Positions 10,567-21,466 of a DNA stretch of 64,000 bases are shown here, piece by piece. The DNA comes from Patiria pectinifera (lineage: Eukaryota; Echinodermata; Asteroidea; Valvatida; Asterinidae). Location: assembly GCA_029964075.1 (NCBI GenBank), contig CM057142.1:32304392-32368391 (forward strand), read 5' to 3'. Every line of letters starts with the position of its first letter. The first letter of the stretch is position 1. The position numbers and the translations under genes were made by a program. Below the pieces are notes generated by a model that saw only the letters and a list, made by a program, of their open reading frames with translations, made no database searches and was not told the DNA's origin.

Positions 10567-11927
10567 ATATACATACAAATTATATATACATGTAATTTGC
10601 CTACGTTACATCCGTATAACCATTGAGCTATCAGCATATGAAACTTGAATATGACCTCTGACCGATATTATTCCAAAGTGCCGCCTAATGTGTCAATTGT
10701 ATCAAGAATAACAAGGGGTACATGTATTTTTACAAAAATAAGATTGCCGAGTAGTTATTACTCAAAGTGTGCTTTTAGTTAAAGAGTAATCGCAAGCAAA
10801 TATTGTGCATGTTGTGTGGTTTGTACATGTAGTACATGACTGTATACAGTCGGGACTGGCAAAATATATTCGTCTTAACCGAAATTTCGTCTTAACCGTG
10901 ATCGTATTAACAAGTTTCGACTGTACATGTATACTGTTTAGAAACTGCTCAGTCACGCCAGGAAGCTCAATGTTAATCAAAAGGGATTCTGTTTTAATAG
11001 GTTTCCAATGATGCATGACAGAATCCTGTAGCAAATAGTATTACAAAATAGTTAACAAGGTCAAAATTAAGTTGACCTCCATTTTGTGACCTTTCGACAG
11101 ACAGGGTATTGATCATAGGGGCTTGTATAGGAATCGATGGCGGCTCGATCGGAAGTGTGTGGTGATTTCTCAGGAATACAATGTTCATAAGTTATTAAGC
11201 CCAGCAGTATATTCGTTTCTCGGTGCCGTTAGGATGGGGTTCGAAGGGCTGGCACCCATAAATCAAACGGTGGAAAAATTCTCGGACGTTGTACAAAACA
11301 CTGCCTTCAACTTCAATGGCATGGTTATAGATATAGTGTATGAATAATTTCTTTTAAAACACCTAACGGTGATCCAAACTTTGTTTTTAAATTGCCTGTT
11401 TCAAACGCAGTGGTAGTACACACCCCTGATTGAACTGCTGCACATGTACATGTATATTTCTTCCCTTACATGGTGTATTTCATTAGAGTGAAACTACAAA
11501 CTCTTACTGATATCCCACCGATTAGTACGGCAGAGGTGTAGGGATTGTGCCTTAATTTGATTATATTTTTACAGGCATGGCATAGCACACGAGCATGTCA
11601 CCCGAAAGATATTTGACTATAGGGCAATCGCAGATTTGTCCTTTGAACAAATATAAACCAGCAATGGCAGCCATTTGAATATTCTAAACCGAAGAATGAA
11701 CTTGGCTAATAAACCAAAGAATAAACTTAACTAGAAAACCAAAGAATATACTCACAGTAATAATGTGGGGCTAATGACTTCATCCTGTCTTCCTCTTTTT
11801 GTTATGGAAACGAATAGAAGAAAGTCGACGACATATTTAAAGTGGTGCTATAGATTGTCTAATTTGATTTTTGACATGACCGTCCTGTCGTCTGCCTTGA
11901 CTCACAGGGTTGCAGACAAGATTGGTG
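10567..11927. other. Noncoding part of duplication unit 1
   Basis: No gene is seen. About 10847-10922 starts with TACAGTCGGGACTGG and ends in TTTCGACTGTA with internal GTCTTAACCG words, and looks like a very short pogo/Tigger-type remnant. The rest is unassigned. Confidence 0.5.
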
Positions 11928-11929
11928 TA

Positions 11930-12099
11930 CAGTGAAATCTCGATAGGTCAAACTCTGATAACTCGAAGCCACTGTTTAGTCAAACAAAGAATCCATCACC
12001 TTCAGTAGTACAACAATGGTTATACAACCCTCGACTAAACTCTGCTCAGTCCAATTTTGAACCTGTTCCCTTGAGGTTTGATTTATCAGGATTTCACTG
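11930..12099. mobile_element. pogo/Tigger-like MITE, TA-flanked
   Basis: CAGTGAAATCTCGATAGGTC at the left and its imperfect complement ending TTTCACTG at the right bound 170 bp. TA lies on both sides (11928-11929, 12100-12101). CAGT-start ends with CTCGATA and TA target sites are known for the pogo branch of Tc1/mariner. It is shared with unit 2 (22829-22998). Confidence 0.75.
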
Positions 12100-12117
12100 T
12101 ACTTGGCTTCTTAAATT

Positions 12118-12327
12118 GGAAAGATTTCCATATACGAAGTTCACTCAACACCCTGTGACTGTGTACAAACCCTATGAGATTGGACTGAAAAATTCTAAGT
12201 GTTTTCTAAGAAAATGCTTGTATTTTCTCACTGCTCAAATTGACTTTGATGACATGAAATTGCTATCTGGGGGCTTGTTAGTCAGTACAGAGGAAAATTA
12301 GTGAACTTCGTATATGGAAATCTTTCC
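12118..12327. mobile_element. MITE-like inverted repeat, 28-bp arms
   Basis: The 28 bases from GGAAAGATTTCC to GAAGTTCACT at 12118-12145 are repeated as an exact complement at 12300-12327. It abuts the pogo-like element. The same structure is at 23017-23221 in unit 2. A short in-frame stretch across it is not considered coding. Confidence 0.65.
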
Positions 12328-12856
12328 CTTAAATTAAAGTACTGTACGTGTAATAATGCTTTTCTGGATTTCGATTGATTGTAGTTAGAACCGATGTCTT
12401 TCTGTAGTTAGTCGTGGTAGTTTTAATCGTGTAAGTAAGAGGTTTGTCTTCAATGTGCATGTAGTTGTAATAAAGTTGCCTATTAAAGGCGGACAAAGAA
12501 ATACAAGATGTGTCGCATCCTTTTTAGGAGTGTCGGTGCAGCGTTATTCTGTGCCATGTTTTGAACTTTGATTTTGTAATATTGTTTTCCTAAGATTAGC
12601 CAGTCATCCCTTGCGAATTATGGTCTAAACTACTACAATGTACAAATGTACATGTATTAAGTTTGGATTTATACGACGTGTGTACGGTGCGTTCACAGAG
12701 CTGGGAGAACGTACTGCACCATTTCCAACCTGCCTGGGTTTTTTTTACGGACGGTCACATAAAAAGTGTCCAAAAGGCCATGTTAAACAAGCTCGAAATG
12801 ATCTCGGAAGCTGCGGCCCAACTGTAGGCCTGCTGTAGCCTATAAGTCATGTACAT
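12328..12856. other. Noncoding tail before foldback element 2
   Basis: Shared with unit 2. AATAAA at 12469-12474 is a candidate poly(A) signal. The segment 12351-12371 was copied into the junction at 17037-17057. Confidence 0.5.
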
Positions 12857-12886
12857 ATGGTGTACTATAAAGGACACCTATCTGTC

Positions 12887-13183
12887 CATCGTGCCTGTGA
12901 GTAAAACCATCGTGCCTGTGAGTAAAACCATCGTGCCTGTGAGTAAAACATCGTGCCTGTGAGTAAAAACATCGTGGCTGTGAGTAAAACATCGCGCCTG
13001 TGAGTAAAAACATCGTGCCTGTGAGTAAAACATCGCGCCTGTGAGTAAAAACATCGTGCCTGTGAGTAAAACATCGCGCCTGTGAGTAAAAACATCGTGC
13101 CTGTGAGTAAAACATCGCGCCTGTGAGTAAAAACATCGTGCCTGTGAGTAAAACATCGCGCCTGTGAGTAAAAACATCGTGCC
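12887..13183 (-). repeat. Left minisatellite arm of foldback 2
   Basis: Tandem 20-21-bp units of CATCGTGCCTGTGAGTAAAA type. For most of the arm a GTGCC unit with five A alternates with a CGCC unit with four A, making a 41-bp higher-order unit. All three frames are open by repetition and none is considered coding. Confidence 0.95.
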
Positions 13184-14967
13184 TTTTTTTTTGCACGCTT
13201 TAATTATTTATCATATAATTTATTTGGTACCTCATTATTCTCAGACAACACACAAAACCACGCATCCAAACGATGACTTGACTTTTTGGCAAAGTTTTTG
13301 AGCCGCTATTTTTTTTTCTCCTTGGTCAATGTTTAACTTGATTAAATGGCAGTGAATACCATTAACGGAACAATTAAAATTATCTTTCGATTTACTTAAA
13401 GTTATTTGCCTAAACATTTTGGCACGCTTGCCATAAAACGGGGCACGCTTGCCCCTCCTTGCCATGCTTGGCATCACTGGGCCCAAAACCTTGGCACGCT
13501 TGCCAACCATTCACTAGCCCCACCAGAACAAGTGGGTGCTAGCCAAAGTGTTTTTAAAGTTTTTGTCACGTGACTTGAATATATGCAAAAATTACTTAAT
13601 AAATTGGAAAAGCAGCCCGATTTGGTCCACCGCTCGTAGATACGGTTGGCATGCCCCATCAGTACAAATGGGTGCTTGGCGTACTTTTTTACAAAGACTA
13701 AACACAACCTGTTAAATGTTTAACATCCAAATTCCAAGTCTTACTTCAGAACTAAATACCCAACTTGTTTATTTAGTTTGAATTGAGGCACTGCCTGTCG
13801 CTCCCAGGACCTTACTGCCATTTATAAATTCGTAAAATATGGCGGATGAAGGGGATGAGGTGGGTTTATTTTTGATGTAGCGGTCTCAAAAAGCTACGCC
13901 GAACTGGCCTTTCTTGCGCGCGTGCATTGCAATGCACGCGCGTGAACTTGATAGATTTGTATCAACTTAGCAAAAAACATCAATCCTTATGCCAAGAACA
14001 TCGTTTTTGGCTTTAAGCCATCAAGGGGCAGGTAACTGCAATTCGGTCAATCGATATGTTTACTTTTGTTTTCTTTTCCTACACCATAGCAACCATCAGC
14101 TGATAAAAGAAAGTGTAGGACTCAACTGTGCGTTTGTGGAGAATAATGTATTTTATCTTTCAGTGATAAAATGAATTATTTATATATATTTTTTTGCACT
14201 ACACTGCGGGATACATCATGATGGCTATCGTAGCTAGCTAGTGCGAGCGTTGTGCATAGCTATATTCTCCGTAATTTTTAAGAATCGTTGACCTGAAATA
14301 CGCTAGTTTACATTAATTGAGACAAGGGTTTACAACATTTGAGAGTCGTTTCCAATAGCTTTCGGGGGGCAAATTACAAAAATTCAGACCCACCCAAAAT
14401 ACACAATACTGCATGTTTTCTATAGCAAGTGCGGTTTGCAATGTGATATGTGTCCTAGTAAAGGTAATTTGCATTATTTAGCTCAGAAAACCATTATATA
14501 ATAAATAATGCATTATATAATAAATAATGCTTATATAATTAATAATGAATTATATATAAATAACCAATTATATATAAGTAATGAATTATAAAATAATTAA
14601 TGGATTATAAAAGAAATAATAAATTATGTATAAATAAATAAAGTGTGCAAAAAATTATATATAAATAAAAAGGTTGCAAATAAATTATATATAAATAAAT
14701 AAAGTGTGCAAAAAATTATATATAAATAATAATGTTGCAAATAAATTATATATAAATAATTCAAGTTTGCCCAAAACTATATGTAAATAATTAGGTTGCA
14801 AAAAAATATATATAAATAATGCAGTGGCAAATAGATTTATTTACATATAATGCAAACTGCCAAACAGTTTATTTACATATAATTATCCGGAAAATTGAAT
14901 TATATAATAAATAATGAATTATATATAAACAATTTTGTTAAATAATTTATTTACACATGGCGCCCCA
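13184..14967. other. Interior of foldback 2
   Basis: No gene is seen. 13421-13512 repeats the dyad word GGCACGCTTGCC several times. 13916-13943 is a GC-rich palindromic stretch (TTGCGCGCGTGCATTG / CAATGCACGCGCG). 14490-14950 is an AT-rich tandem array of AAATTATATATAAATAA-type units. Confidence 0.7.
14490..14950. repeat. AT-rich tandem repeat
   Basis: Imperfect units of about 30-60 bp alternate TTATATATAAATAA with GTTGCAAA or GTGTGCAAA. Units drift in length and sequence. Confidence 0.8.
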
Positions 14968-15681
14968 TAGGCACGACGGTTTTACTCACAGGCACGATGG
15001 ACCTGCTCACAGGCACGATGTTTTTACTCACAGGCACGATGTTTTTACTCATAGGCACGATGTTTTTACTCACAGGCACGATGTTTTTACTCACAGGCAC
15101 GATGGTTTTACTCACAGGCACGATGGTTTTACTCACAGGCACGATGTTTTTACTCACAGGCACGATGGTTTTACTCACAGGCACGATGTTTTTACTCACA
15201 GGCGCGATGTTTTACTCACAGGCACGATGTTTTTACTCACAGGCACGATGTTTTTACTCACAGGCGCGATGTTTTACTCACAGGCACGATGTTTTTACTC
15301 ACAGGCGCGATGTTTTACTCACAGGCACGATGTTTTTACTCACAGGCGCGATGTTTTACTCACAGGCACGATGTTTTTACTCACAGGCGCGATGTTTTAC
15401 TCACAGGCACGATGTTTTACTCACAGGCGCGATGTTTTACTCACAGGCACGATGTTTTTACTCACAGGCGCGATGTTTTACTCACAGGCACGATGTTTTT
15501 ACTCACAGGCGCGATGTTTTACTCACAGGCACGATGTTTTTACTCACAGGCGCGATGTTTTACTCACAGACACGATGTTTTTACTCACAGGCGCGATGTT
15601 TTACTCACAGGCACGATGTTTTTACTCACAGGCGCGATGTTTTACTCACAGGCACGATGTTTTTACTCACAGGCACGATGT
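14968..15681 (+). repeat. Right minisatellite arm of foldback 2
   Basis: About 35 units of TTTTTACTCACAGGCACGATG. From about 15200 on, GCACGATG with five T alternates with GCGCGATG with four T (41-bp pair). The outer left part (14968-15190) lacks the alternation and contains GCACGATGG variants. Long open frames here are repeat artefacts. Confidence 0.95.
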
Positions 15682-15710
15682 ACAGATAGGTGTCCTTTAT
15701 AGTACACCAT

Positions 15711-16798
15711 ATGTACATGATGTAAATGTCTGTGCTTATAATGCACAACTACTCACGTGGTCATGACTGTTAGTTAAAAAGGATTCCCATTACACAATGT
15801 ACACGTACATGTATTATGTTGAACGTCTGTTGGTGCATGGAGCATTTTTATAGCATGTGGATCACCCACTTTGAGTGCACTTGCCCTAATGCGAAATGAG
15901 TGACTTTCTACGTCTGCAATAAATTGGTAGCTGGCTAATGGAGACCTGAAACACGTGTTGTTGCGAGGGCCTAATGGACAAGCTATGTGATTGATTGCCA
16001 AAAAGGCATTTGCTGAAGTTTGTTACTAACCAACGGAGAGACAGGATAATTTCTTGAACTGCTTTTCTGCAACTAAAAATATACATGTACATGTTTCTCG
16101 TCCCCGCCCAGTTCCCTTTTTTTTTTAATCATACATTTGCACACACAAAACAGGCATACATGTGTATTTTGCAACTTTTGCCAATTTTATTTGTTTCCAA
16201 CAAAATTGTAGCCATATAATGTAGAAAGGTTGAAGGCTCCGTTGGACACAATTTTGTGCGATAAAAGCTAGAGTCGAGAAAATGGAAGAATCCGTCCGCC
16301 AATTTGGAAACTCCGCCATCTTGGGAAAAGGGACCGCCTACTTCATTATTTCCAGAAATCCCGGCCTATTACTCGGCCTAAACTCCAAAGATACACATTT
16401 CTACAGTTGAGAAGAGCACTGTTAATACAACATCCTGCTTATATAACCAGGAATTTGTTTAGATACCAAGTCTTTGTTCTTCTATCTGTGTAACAAGGTA
16501 ATTTGCAAAGTCCCAATTTAAGACCTTGTTATAATTTGGTGTTCCACTGTAGTTGTTGGCAAAGATCATTTTACTGCACATGAGAACATTCGCATTTTCC
16601 TTATCATGTATACATGTACATTGTACATGTATTATAAAAAAACTGAAAGACGCATTGTACTCGCACGGGATACACTGACCCGCGACGACGTTCTTACGGT
16701 TGTCACTTCCGCTTGATTAGCCTAATGTACTTTCCATGAACAGTGGCGCAATTATTAAGGGGGCGCACGGGCTGGGGCCTGTACCCCTCCTTCCCCTC
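15711..16798. other. Noncoding tail of duplication unit 1
   Basis: 15719-15830 is not shared with unit 2. From TTGGTGCATGGAGCAT (about 15831) the match with unit 2 (about 24073) resumes. A CAGTGGCGCAATTATTAAGG end of a miniature element at 16741 is cut short by the junction. Confidence 0.6.
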
Positions 16799-17039
16799 CC
16801 CATGGCCCCGGAAAATTTTGAAATCTACGATGATTTCTCCTAGCGTGTTAAAGGCAATTCAAGAATATATTTAGGAACTTAACTAGCATTCCATTTGATA
16901 TTTTTGGCCCCATTTTACTACTTTCCTTAATAAATCAGTGGCTGATTAATCAAGGGGGGGGGGGAGGAGGGGGGTGTTTCCTCTAGATCCACTACTGAAG
17001 AACATGATTCCGAGAGTGATAACCGAAACTGGAGATTAA
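16799..17039 (-). repeat. Dispersed repeat, inverted copy of 56-293
   Basis: Reverse-complement match over its length to the window start, ending in GGAGATTAA. It lies exactly at the right edge of duplication unit 1. Confidence 0.9.
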
Positions 17040-17069
17040 TAATGCTTTTCTGGATTTACACATGGCGCC
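17037..17069 (+). other. Mosaic junction of two copied fragments
   Basis: 17037-17057 repeats 12351-12371 (21 bases, AATGCTTTTCTGGATTT core). 17055-17069 repeats 14950-14964 (TTTACACATGGCGCC), overlapping by three T. It sits between the dispersed repeat and the minisatellite. Confidence 0.75.
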
Positions 17070-17199
17070 TTATACTTTCGGCACCCGACTACTATCCTAT
17101 ATGCAAAATTAATATCATGGAGGCCAGAACCCCGACATTCTTAGACCCTTAGCTTCAGCAGAAAAATAGCCAGGCGCCAGTGTGTTAAAAAGATGCAGA

Positions 17200-17690
17200 A
17201 ATGTACGATAAAAGTGTGCGACATCCGCAGAAATCTGCGCAGAAATGTGTGATAAAATGTGCAACATCGCAGAAATCTGCACAGAAATGTGCGATAAAAT
17301 GTGCGACATCGCAGAAATCTGCGCAGATTTCTGCGATAAAATGTGCGACATCGCAGAAATCTGCGCAGAAATCTGCGATAAAATGTGCGACATCGCAGAA
17401 ATCTGCGCAGAAATCTGCGATAAAATGTGCGACATCGCAGAAATCTGCGCAGAAATCTGCGATAAAATGTGCGACATCGCAGAAATCTGCACAGAAATGT
17501 GCGATAAAATGTGCAACAAAATGTACGACATCGCAGAAATCTGCGCAGGTTTCTGCGATAAAATGTGCGACATCGCAGAAATCTGCGCAGATTTCTGCGA
17601 TAAAATGTGCGACATCGCAGAAATCTGCGCAGATTTCTGCGATAAAATGTGCGACATCGCAGATTTCTGCGCAGAAATCTTGATGTGTGA
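17200..17690 (+). repeat. 42-bp minisatellite between the duplication units
   Basis: About eleven units, period 42 bp, of GACATCGCAGAAATCTGCGC followed by AGAAATCTGCGATAAAATGTGC-type sequence (written here in two parts). Units contain the dyad AAATCTGCGCAGATTT. Because 42 is divisible by three, long frames stay open on both strands. This is not taken as coding. Confidence 0.92.
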
Positions 17691-18152
17691 TGTCCCTTCA
17701 GGGCCACCATATTTTTCCTCTATAGGGCCTCATGGGAAATCTTTTGTTTCTTGGTTCCGACTTTGAACCCTTCTTTGAAATTGTATTGCTGAAAAATTGG
17801 GATGAAAATTTGAAACCCCCCCCCCCCAAAAAAAAAAAAAATCGCTCTATTTTCCAAGGGATCGGAGTGAAGGGATTATTATTCAAAATGGCGATGGGCA
17901 CCAGGACTGCTTTTAGAGGTAATCTTCTTCGGAGGGGAAAATCATCCCGAAAATTGGACAAAGTACAAGATTGAACAAAAAATGGAATAAATTTGAGGTA
18001 AATTCATACCATTGCAATTATTCCTCGATGCACCCTCGCTAGCCAGGGTAGTGTATAACCCTGGTTTGCGAGAATGTCTATAGGAACTTCATAACTGCAT
18101 GGACATAGTTGACACCTTATTCACCCAAAAGCTGCACGGGCCGAATGATGCA

Positions 18153-18470
18153 CGAGGCATCGGGGTCCGCTCATAAGTCCGACGCCTCATAGGTCCGACG
18201 CCTCATAAGTCCGAAATTTCGGAGTAACGAGGCGTCGGACTTATATGAGGCATAAAATGTATTTATTCCGCCTCGTAGGTCCGACGCCGCATAAGTCCGA
18301 CGCCTCATAGCTCCGACGCCTCATAAGTCCGAAACAGCGTTTGTCCATTGTCGGACTTATGAGGCGTCGGACTTGTGCGGCGTAATTTATGCTCCATTAA
18401 GTCCGACGCTTCATAAGGCCGATATTTTGGACTTATGAAGCGTTGGACCTATGAGGCATCGGACTTATGA
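18153..18470. repeat. Palindromic 16-bp word array, copy 2
   Basis: Copy of 7282-7606 with a short deletion near the start and a few substitutions. The dyad words CCGACGCCTCATAAGT and complement are kept. Confidence 0.85.
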
Positions 18471-19642
18471 TACGGCCCCGGACTTATAATTGTACGCTTA
18501 GCACTAGCAGTATCACGACACGATGGTGAGGGTGAACTGAATTGAAAAGCCTGTCGCTATATTGAAAGGGCAATCAACGGCAACGTGTTTGTGAGCAGCG
18601 ATCGCCGCCTGTCACGACAGTAAAATAGAGATCAGTGGTTGACAATCGGTCAAAGCTCAATACGTAACGCCGCGCAGTCGCTTTGGCGGGTGATTTATCT
18701 CCTAATACATGTGTATTTCATTTGTAACACATATCCTGAGATTACTTATTAGATCTCTCACAGGACACAACCAAGTATTACCCCATTATTATGACGTGTA
18801 TGCGAGAACAACGCTTCCGGCTTTGGCGACAGGTTTGCTTGTGTCAACATCCTCTTATTAAAAAAGAATGCCACCGTGGCAGACGGCTGATAAACTGTCA
18901 GATAAACGTTTGCGTGTGGCGTTACGTAATAGCGTCCATCTGTTGTGGAAACCAACATGTCAATAGGGCCATTAAACTTTGTGCTAGTCCGTCGCTCAAA
19001 ACTAAACATGGAAAAAACAGCACGATGCTCCCACATTGGGCCTTGAACCTACAGTTTATAGCATATAGGTAAAAAAACCACCGATATCCTGTCTTTATGA
19101 GGATGTATTGAACCGTTACATATTTCTGTGAATGGATTTTAATAACGTCGTTGCCTGAGCCTGACTGACTTCGGCGAATCGAGTTTCTTTTCCGCACTGA
19201 CTGATGGCTGCGGCTGCGCTCAACAGGTGTGCAGTGATCCGTGAATTGTCTTTAGTAAACTCGCAACGTGTGGCCACAATGTACATGTACATGTACATGT
19301 ATTATGCTTACACCGCATGTACAGCACACGTACATTATAAGCAATTATCCAACATCTCTGCGTAAGCTGTGTGGTTGGACTCAACACAGGTGTGACACGA
19401 ACTGGACATTGCACTTCCAGAACGACGCATTACTACAGAAGAAACATCGATTCTACAAGCCACCACCATGAACATTCTTTAGTTATAGCCTTATACCACT
19501 AATTAAGATGCAGAAAGTTTCTGGAATATTTTCCGGTGAAATCTGACAAAACTTGCAGTGTGCCTACTGCTGGACATCTGGGATACATACAACACCAACA
19601 ACATCTTAACTTGAGCACTCCTTGTATGTAGCAGCCAGCAGC
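18471..19642 (+). other. 5' flank of sulfotransferase copy 2
   Basis: Matches 7607-8760. ACATGT at 19278-19301 is repeated in two more units than in copy 1. No gene or assignable promoter element. Confidence 0.5.
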
Positions 19643-20989
19643 ATGGCAAGGAATATCCGATGTGTACTGTTTGGACTTGTCGCTGTATCAGCAATGTGTC
19701 TGCTTCTCTACGGTAAAAGAAGAGGCACGCTAGTGAAGAGTGTCACGGCAGTGAGTCGGGAGGGAGTTCGACAGATTACACAGGACAAAAGCAACACCCA
19801 AGAAGAACTGGGGATTTTCTCCAGAGGCACGAATGTCAGTAGTGAGGAATCGTCGTCGTGTCCACCGTGCAACCGCAACCCTACTTCCATCGACCCCGTG
19901 CCCAACGGCGTGGAAGAGCAATTACCTGTAGTCGGTGATGACTCGGTCCCTGCGGAAGATACTAGCAGCAGTGATCCACCGGGATCGCGTATTGTCGTGC
20001 TGACATCAATGCGGACTGGTTCCTCGTTCATCGGTGAGATATTCGGCCGAAATGACGACATCTTCTACCTTTTTGAGCCCGGTCTAGCACTGCTCACAGA
20101 GCTGCATTCCAGGGGAGCTCTTTTCTTACAGCCAATGTATATGGATATGTTGAGGTCACTCTATCAATGCAACACATCTTCTCTGGATTTCTACATCAAG
20201 TGGTTGTCTAGGCAGCCCCCACTCGAAGTCAAGAAAAAAGTCCCACGAATTTTTGACTCATTCTGCTACCCGTTTGAGACGGGAAGAACGGGGCTGAAGT
20301 GCGACGCCATTTCCGCAAAGAGTTTTGAGAGAAAATGCCAAGAGAAGAGACACATAGCGATAAAATCTATCCGTATTTGGGACATCGGGATGTTTCTGTC
20401 ACTGATACAAGATAGTAACGTGAAACTCAAGGTCATTCATCTCGTTCGAGACCCAAGAGGAATGACTGCATCGCGAGTTCTTGCCATGAATGTCGTTGAG
20501 AACACATCCAACAAATTGCAGGCGGATTCTTTCTCAGATGAAATGCGATCGTACTTGATGGAGTTCTGCTCCTATAGCATCGACAATAAAGAAATAGGGT
20601 ACTACCTCCCCAAGTACAGAGACAACTACCTCCTACTGAGATATGAGGACATGTCATTGGATCCAGAGAGAGTCACCCAACTCATCTACAACTTCACTGG
20701 ACTTGGTGCTGTCCCTGAGACAGTATCTAAATGGATCGCTGAAAATACCCAGGCTTATAGACCTGGAGTATATTCGACTACCCGAGTGTCCAGCCAAGTG
20801 TATCAGTCGTGGCGTACTAAGTTAGACTTCAAGACCGCAAAGGCCATCGAGAATGTTGGACGCTGTGCTGAAATGATGGAGCATTTTGGATACCTCCCCG
20901 TGCGGGATGAGTCGCATCTCAAGAACCTGTCGTCTCCCCTCCTCGCTCCAATTCCACCACCTCATGATTCTCACAGGTATCAGCCATAA
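19643..20989 (+). CDS. Carbohydrate 6-O-sulfotransferase, copy 2
   Basis: A 448-aa intact paralogue of 8761-10104, with the same start context, membrane anchor, PAPS motifs (TSMRTGSSFIGEIF, VIHLVRDPRG) and C-terminal FGYLPV. By eye it differs by nine substitutions and one added Leu. Several fall in the stem (SEE for SEG; LPVV for PVT; PAED for PVED), one group follows the catalytic core (AISAKSFE for AFSAEIFE), and single changes give NVKL, ADSF and RSYL. No motif residue is lost, so both copies look functional. The same neighbourhood is shared through the duplication. Which sugar it sulfates, and whether the two differ, cannot be read here. Confidence 0.93.
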   Translation: MARNIRCVLFGLVAVSAMCLLLYGKRRGTLVKSVTAVSREGVRQITQDKSNTQEELGIFSRGTNVSSEESSSCPPCNRNPTSIDPVPNGVEEQLPVVGDDSVPAEDTSSSDPPGSRIVVLTSMRTGSSFIGEIFGRNDDIFYLFEPGLALLTELHSRGALFLQPMYMDMLRSLYQCNTSSLDFYIKWLSRQPPLEVKKKVPRIFDSFCYPFETGRTGLKCDAISAKSFERKCQEKRHIAIKSIRIWDIGMFLSLIQDSNVKLKVIHLVRDPRGMTASRVLAMNVVENTSNKLQADSFSDEMRSYLMEFCSYSIDNKEIGYYLPKYRDNYLLLRYEDMSLDPERVTQLIYNFTGLGAVPETVSKWIAENTQAYRPGVYSTTRVSSQVYQSWRTKLDFKTAKAIENVGRCAEMMEHFGYLPVRDESHLKNLSSPLLAPIPPPHDSHRYQP

Positions 20990-21244
20990 ATCAGTGATGT
21001 TGATAAAAACAAGGCTGTTTTGGTTGCACCCATCTTGAAATCATAATCATCACCTGAAGTTTTAGATGAAGATCTGTGTTGAAGGTCGGCCATTTGTAGG
21101 TCAACTTCATTTTTGTCATGTTTGTGTGAATTTCTTGAAACTACATATGTACTGAAGAAACATAGCACGCAGAAATTTAGCACGCAGCGTAATTCGGTGA
21201 ATAAAATACACGTGCATTTTGATTGTTAACAAGGCATGATATAC
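20990..21244 (+). other. 3' flank of copy 2 with AATAAA at 21200
   Basis: Matches 10105-10339. AATAAA at 21200-21205 is retained. Confidence 0.45.
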
Positions 21245-21466
21245 AGGGTGTCCCAATAAACATCGTGCAAGAAGATTTAGAAATAGCTGATTTTCTCAAA
21301 AGTTGGTCATATCAAATTTGGTTTGCATAGTTGAATCTTCTTGATTTGTTTTCACAAATTATAAACAAGACCATATTTCTTGCAAATGCTATAAAATTCG
21401 ATCAGCTAGTCGGGCTAACTTTTGAGAATTTTTTTTTTACATGCACAATGTTTATTGGGACACCCT
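21245..21466. mobile_element. MITE, same insertion as 10340-10566
   Basis: Ends AGGGTGTCCCAATAAACAT / ATGTTTATTGGGACACCCT, with ATATAC on both sides (21239-21244, 21467-21472). Confidence 0.8.

Larger units (their letters stand above)
12857..15710. mobile_element. Foldback-type element 2 with minisatellite arms
   Basis: The ends are inverted copies of a 29-base unique tip (ATGGTGTACTATAAAGGACA on the left). They are followed inward by inverted minisatellite blocks: 12887-13183 (left, about 14 copies) and about 14968-15681 (right, about 35 copies). ATGTACAT flanks both tips (12849-12856, 15711-15718) as a possible 8-bp target duplication, although the word is itself palindromic. Unit 2 lacks the element. 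The centre has no long ORF, so it is non-autonomous. This structure matches the foldback class, such as sea urchin TU elements. Confidence 0.8.
6853..16802 (+). repeat. Segmental duplication, unit 1
   Basis: Starting at TTTTTCCTCTATAGGG, this unit matches 17712-25090 in the same orientation and order: a unique head, the GACGCCTCATAAGT array, 5' flank, sulfotransferase gene, 3' flank, three miniature elements and a tail. The match stops at CCCTCCCCAT. Differences are scattered substitutions and small indels. The large differences are the 2.85-kb foldback element present only here and a replaced stretch next to it. Confidence 0.95.

Noticed and set aside
14957-15766. Open frames up to 269 codons rich in THRHDVF and LLTGTMF
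   Set aside because: They lie entirely in the 20/21-bp minisatellite arm of foldback 2; equal frames are open in the left arm and in other phases.
17115-17766. Four overlapping long frames (160-189 codons) with SHILSQ, RFLRCRTF, KCATSQKSAQ and DKMCDIAEIC repeats
   Set aside because: By-product of a 42-bp minisatellite whose period is divisible by three; no start context or non-repeat domain.
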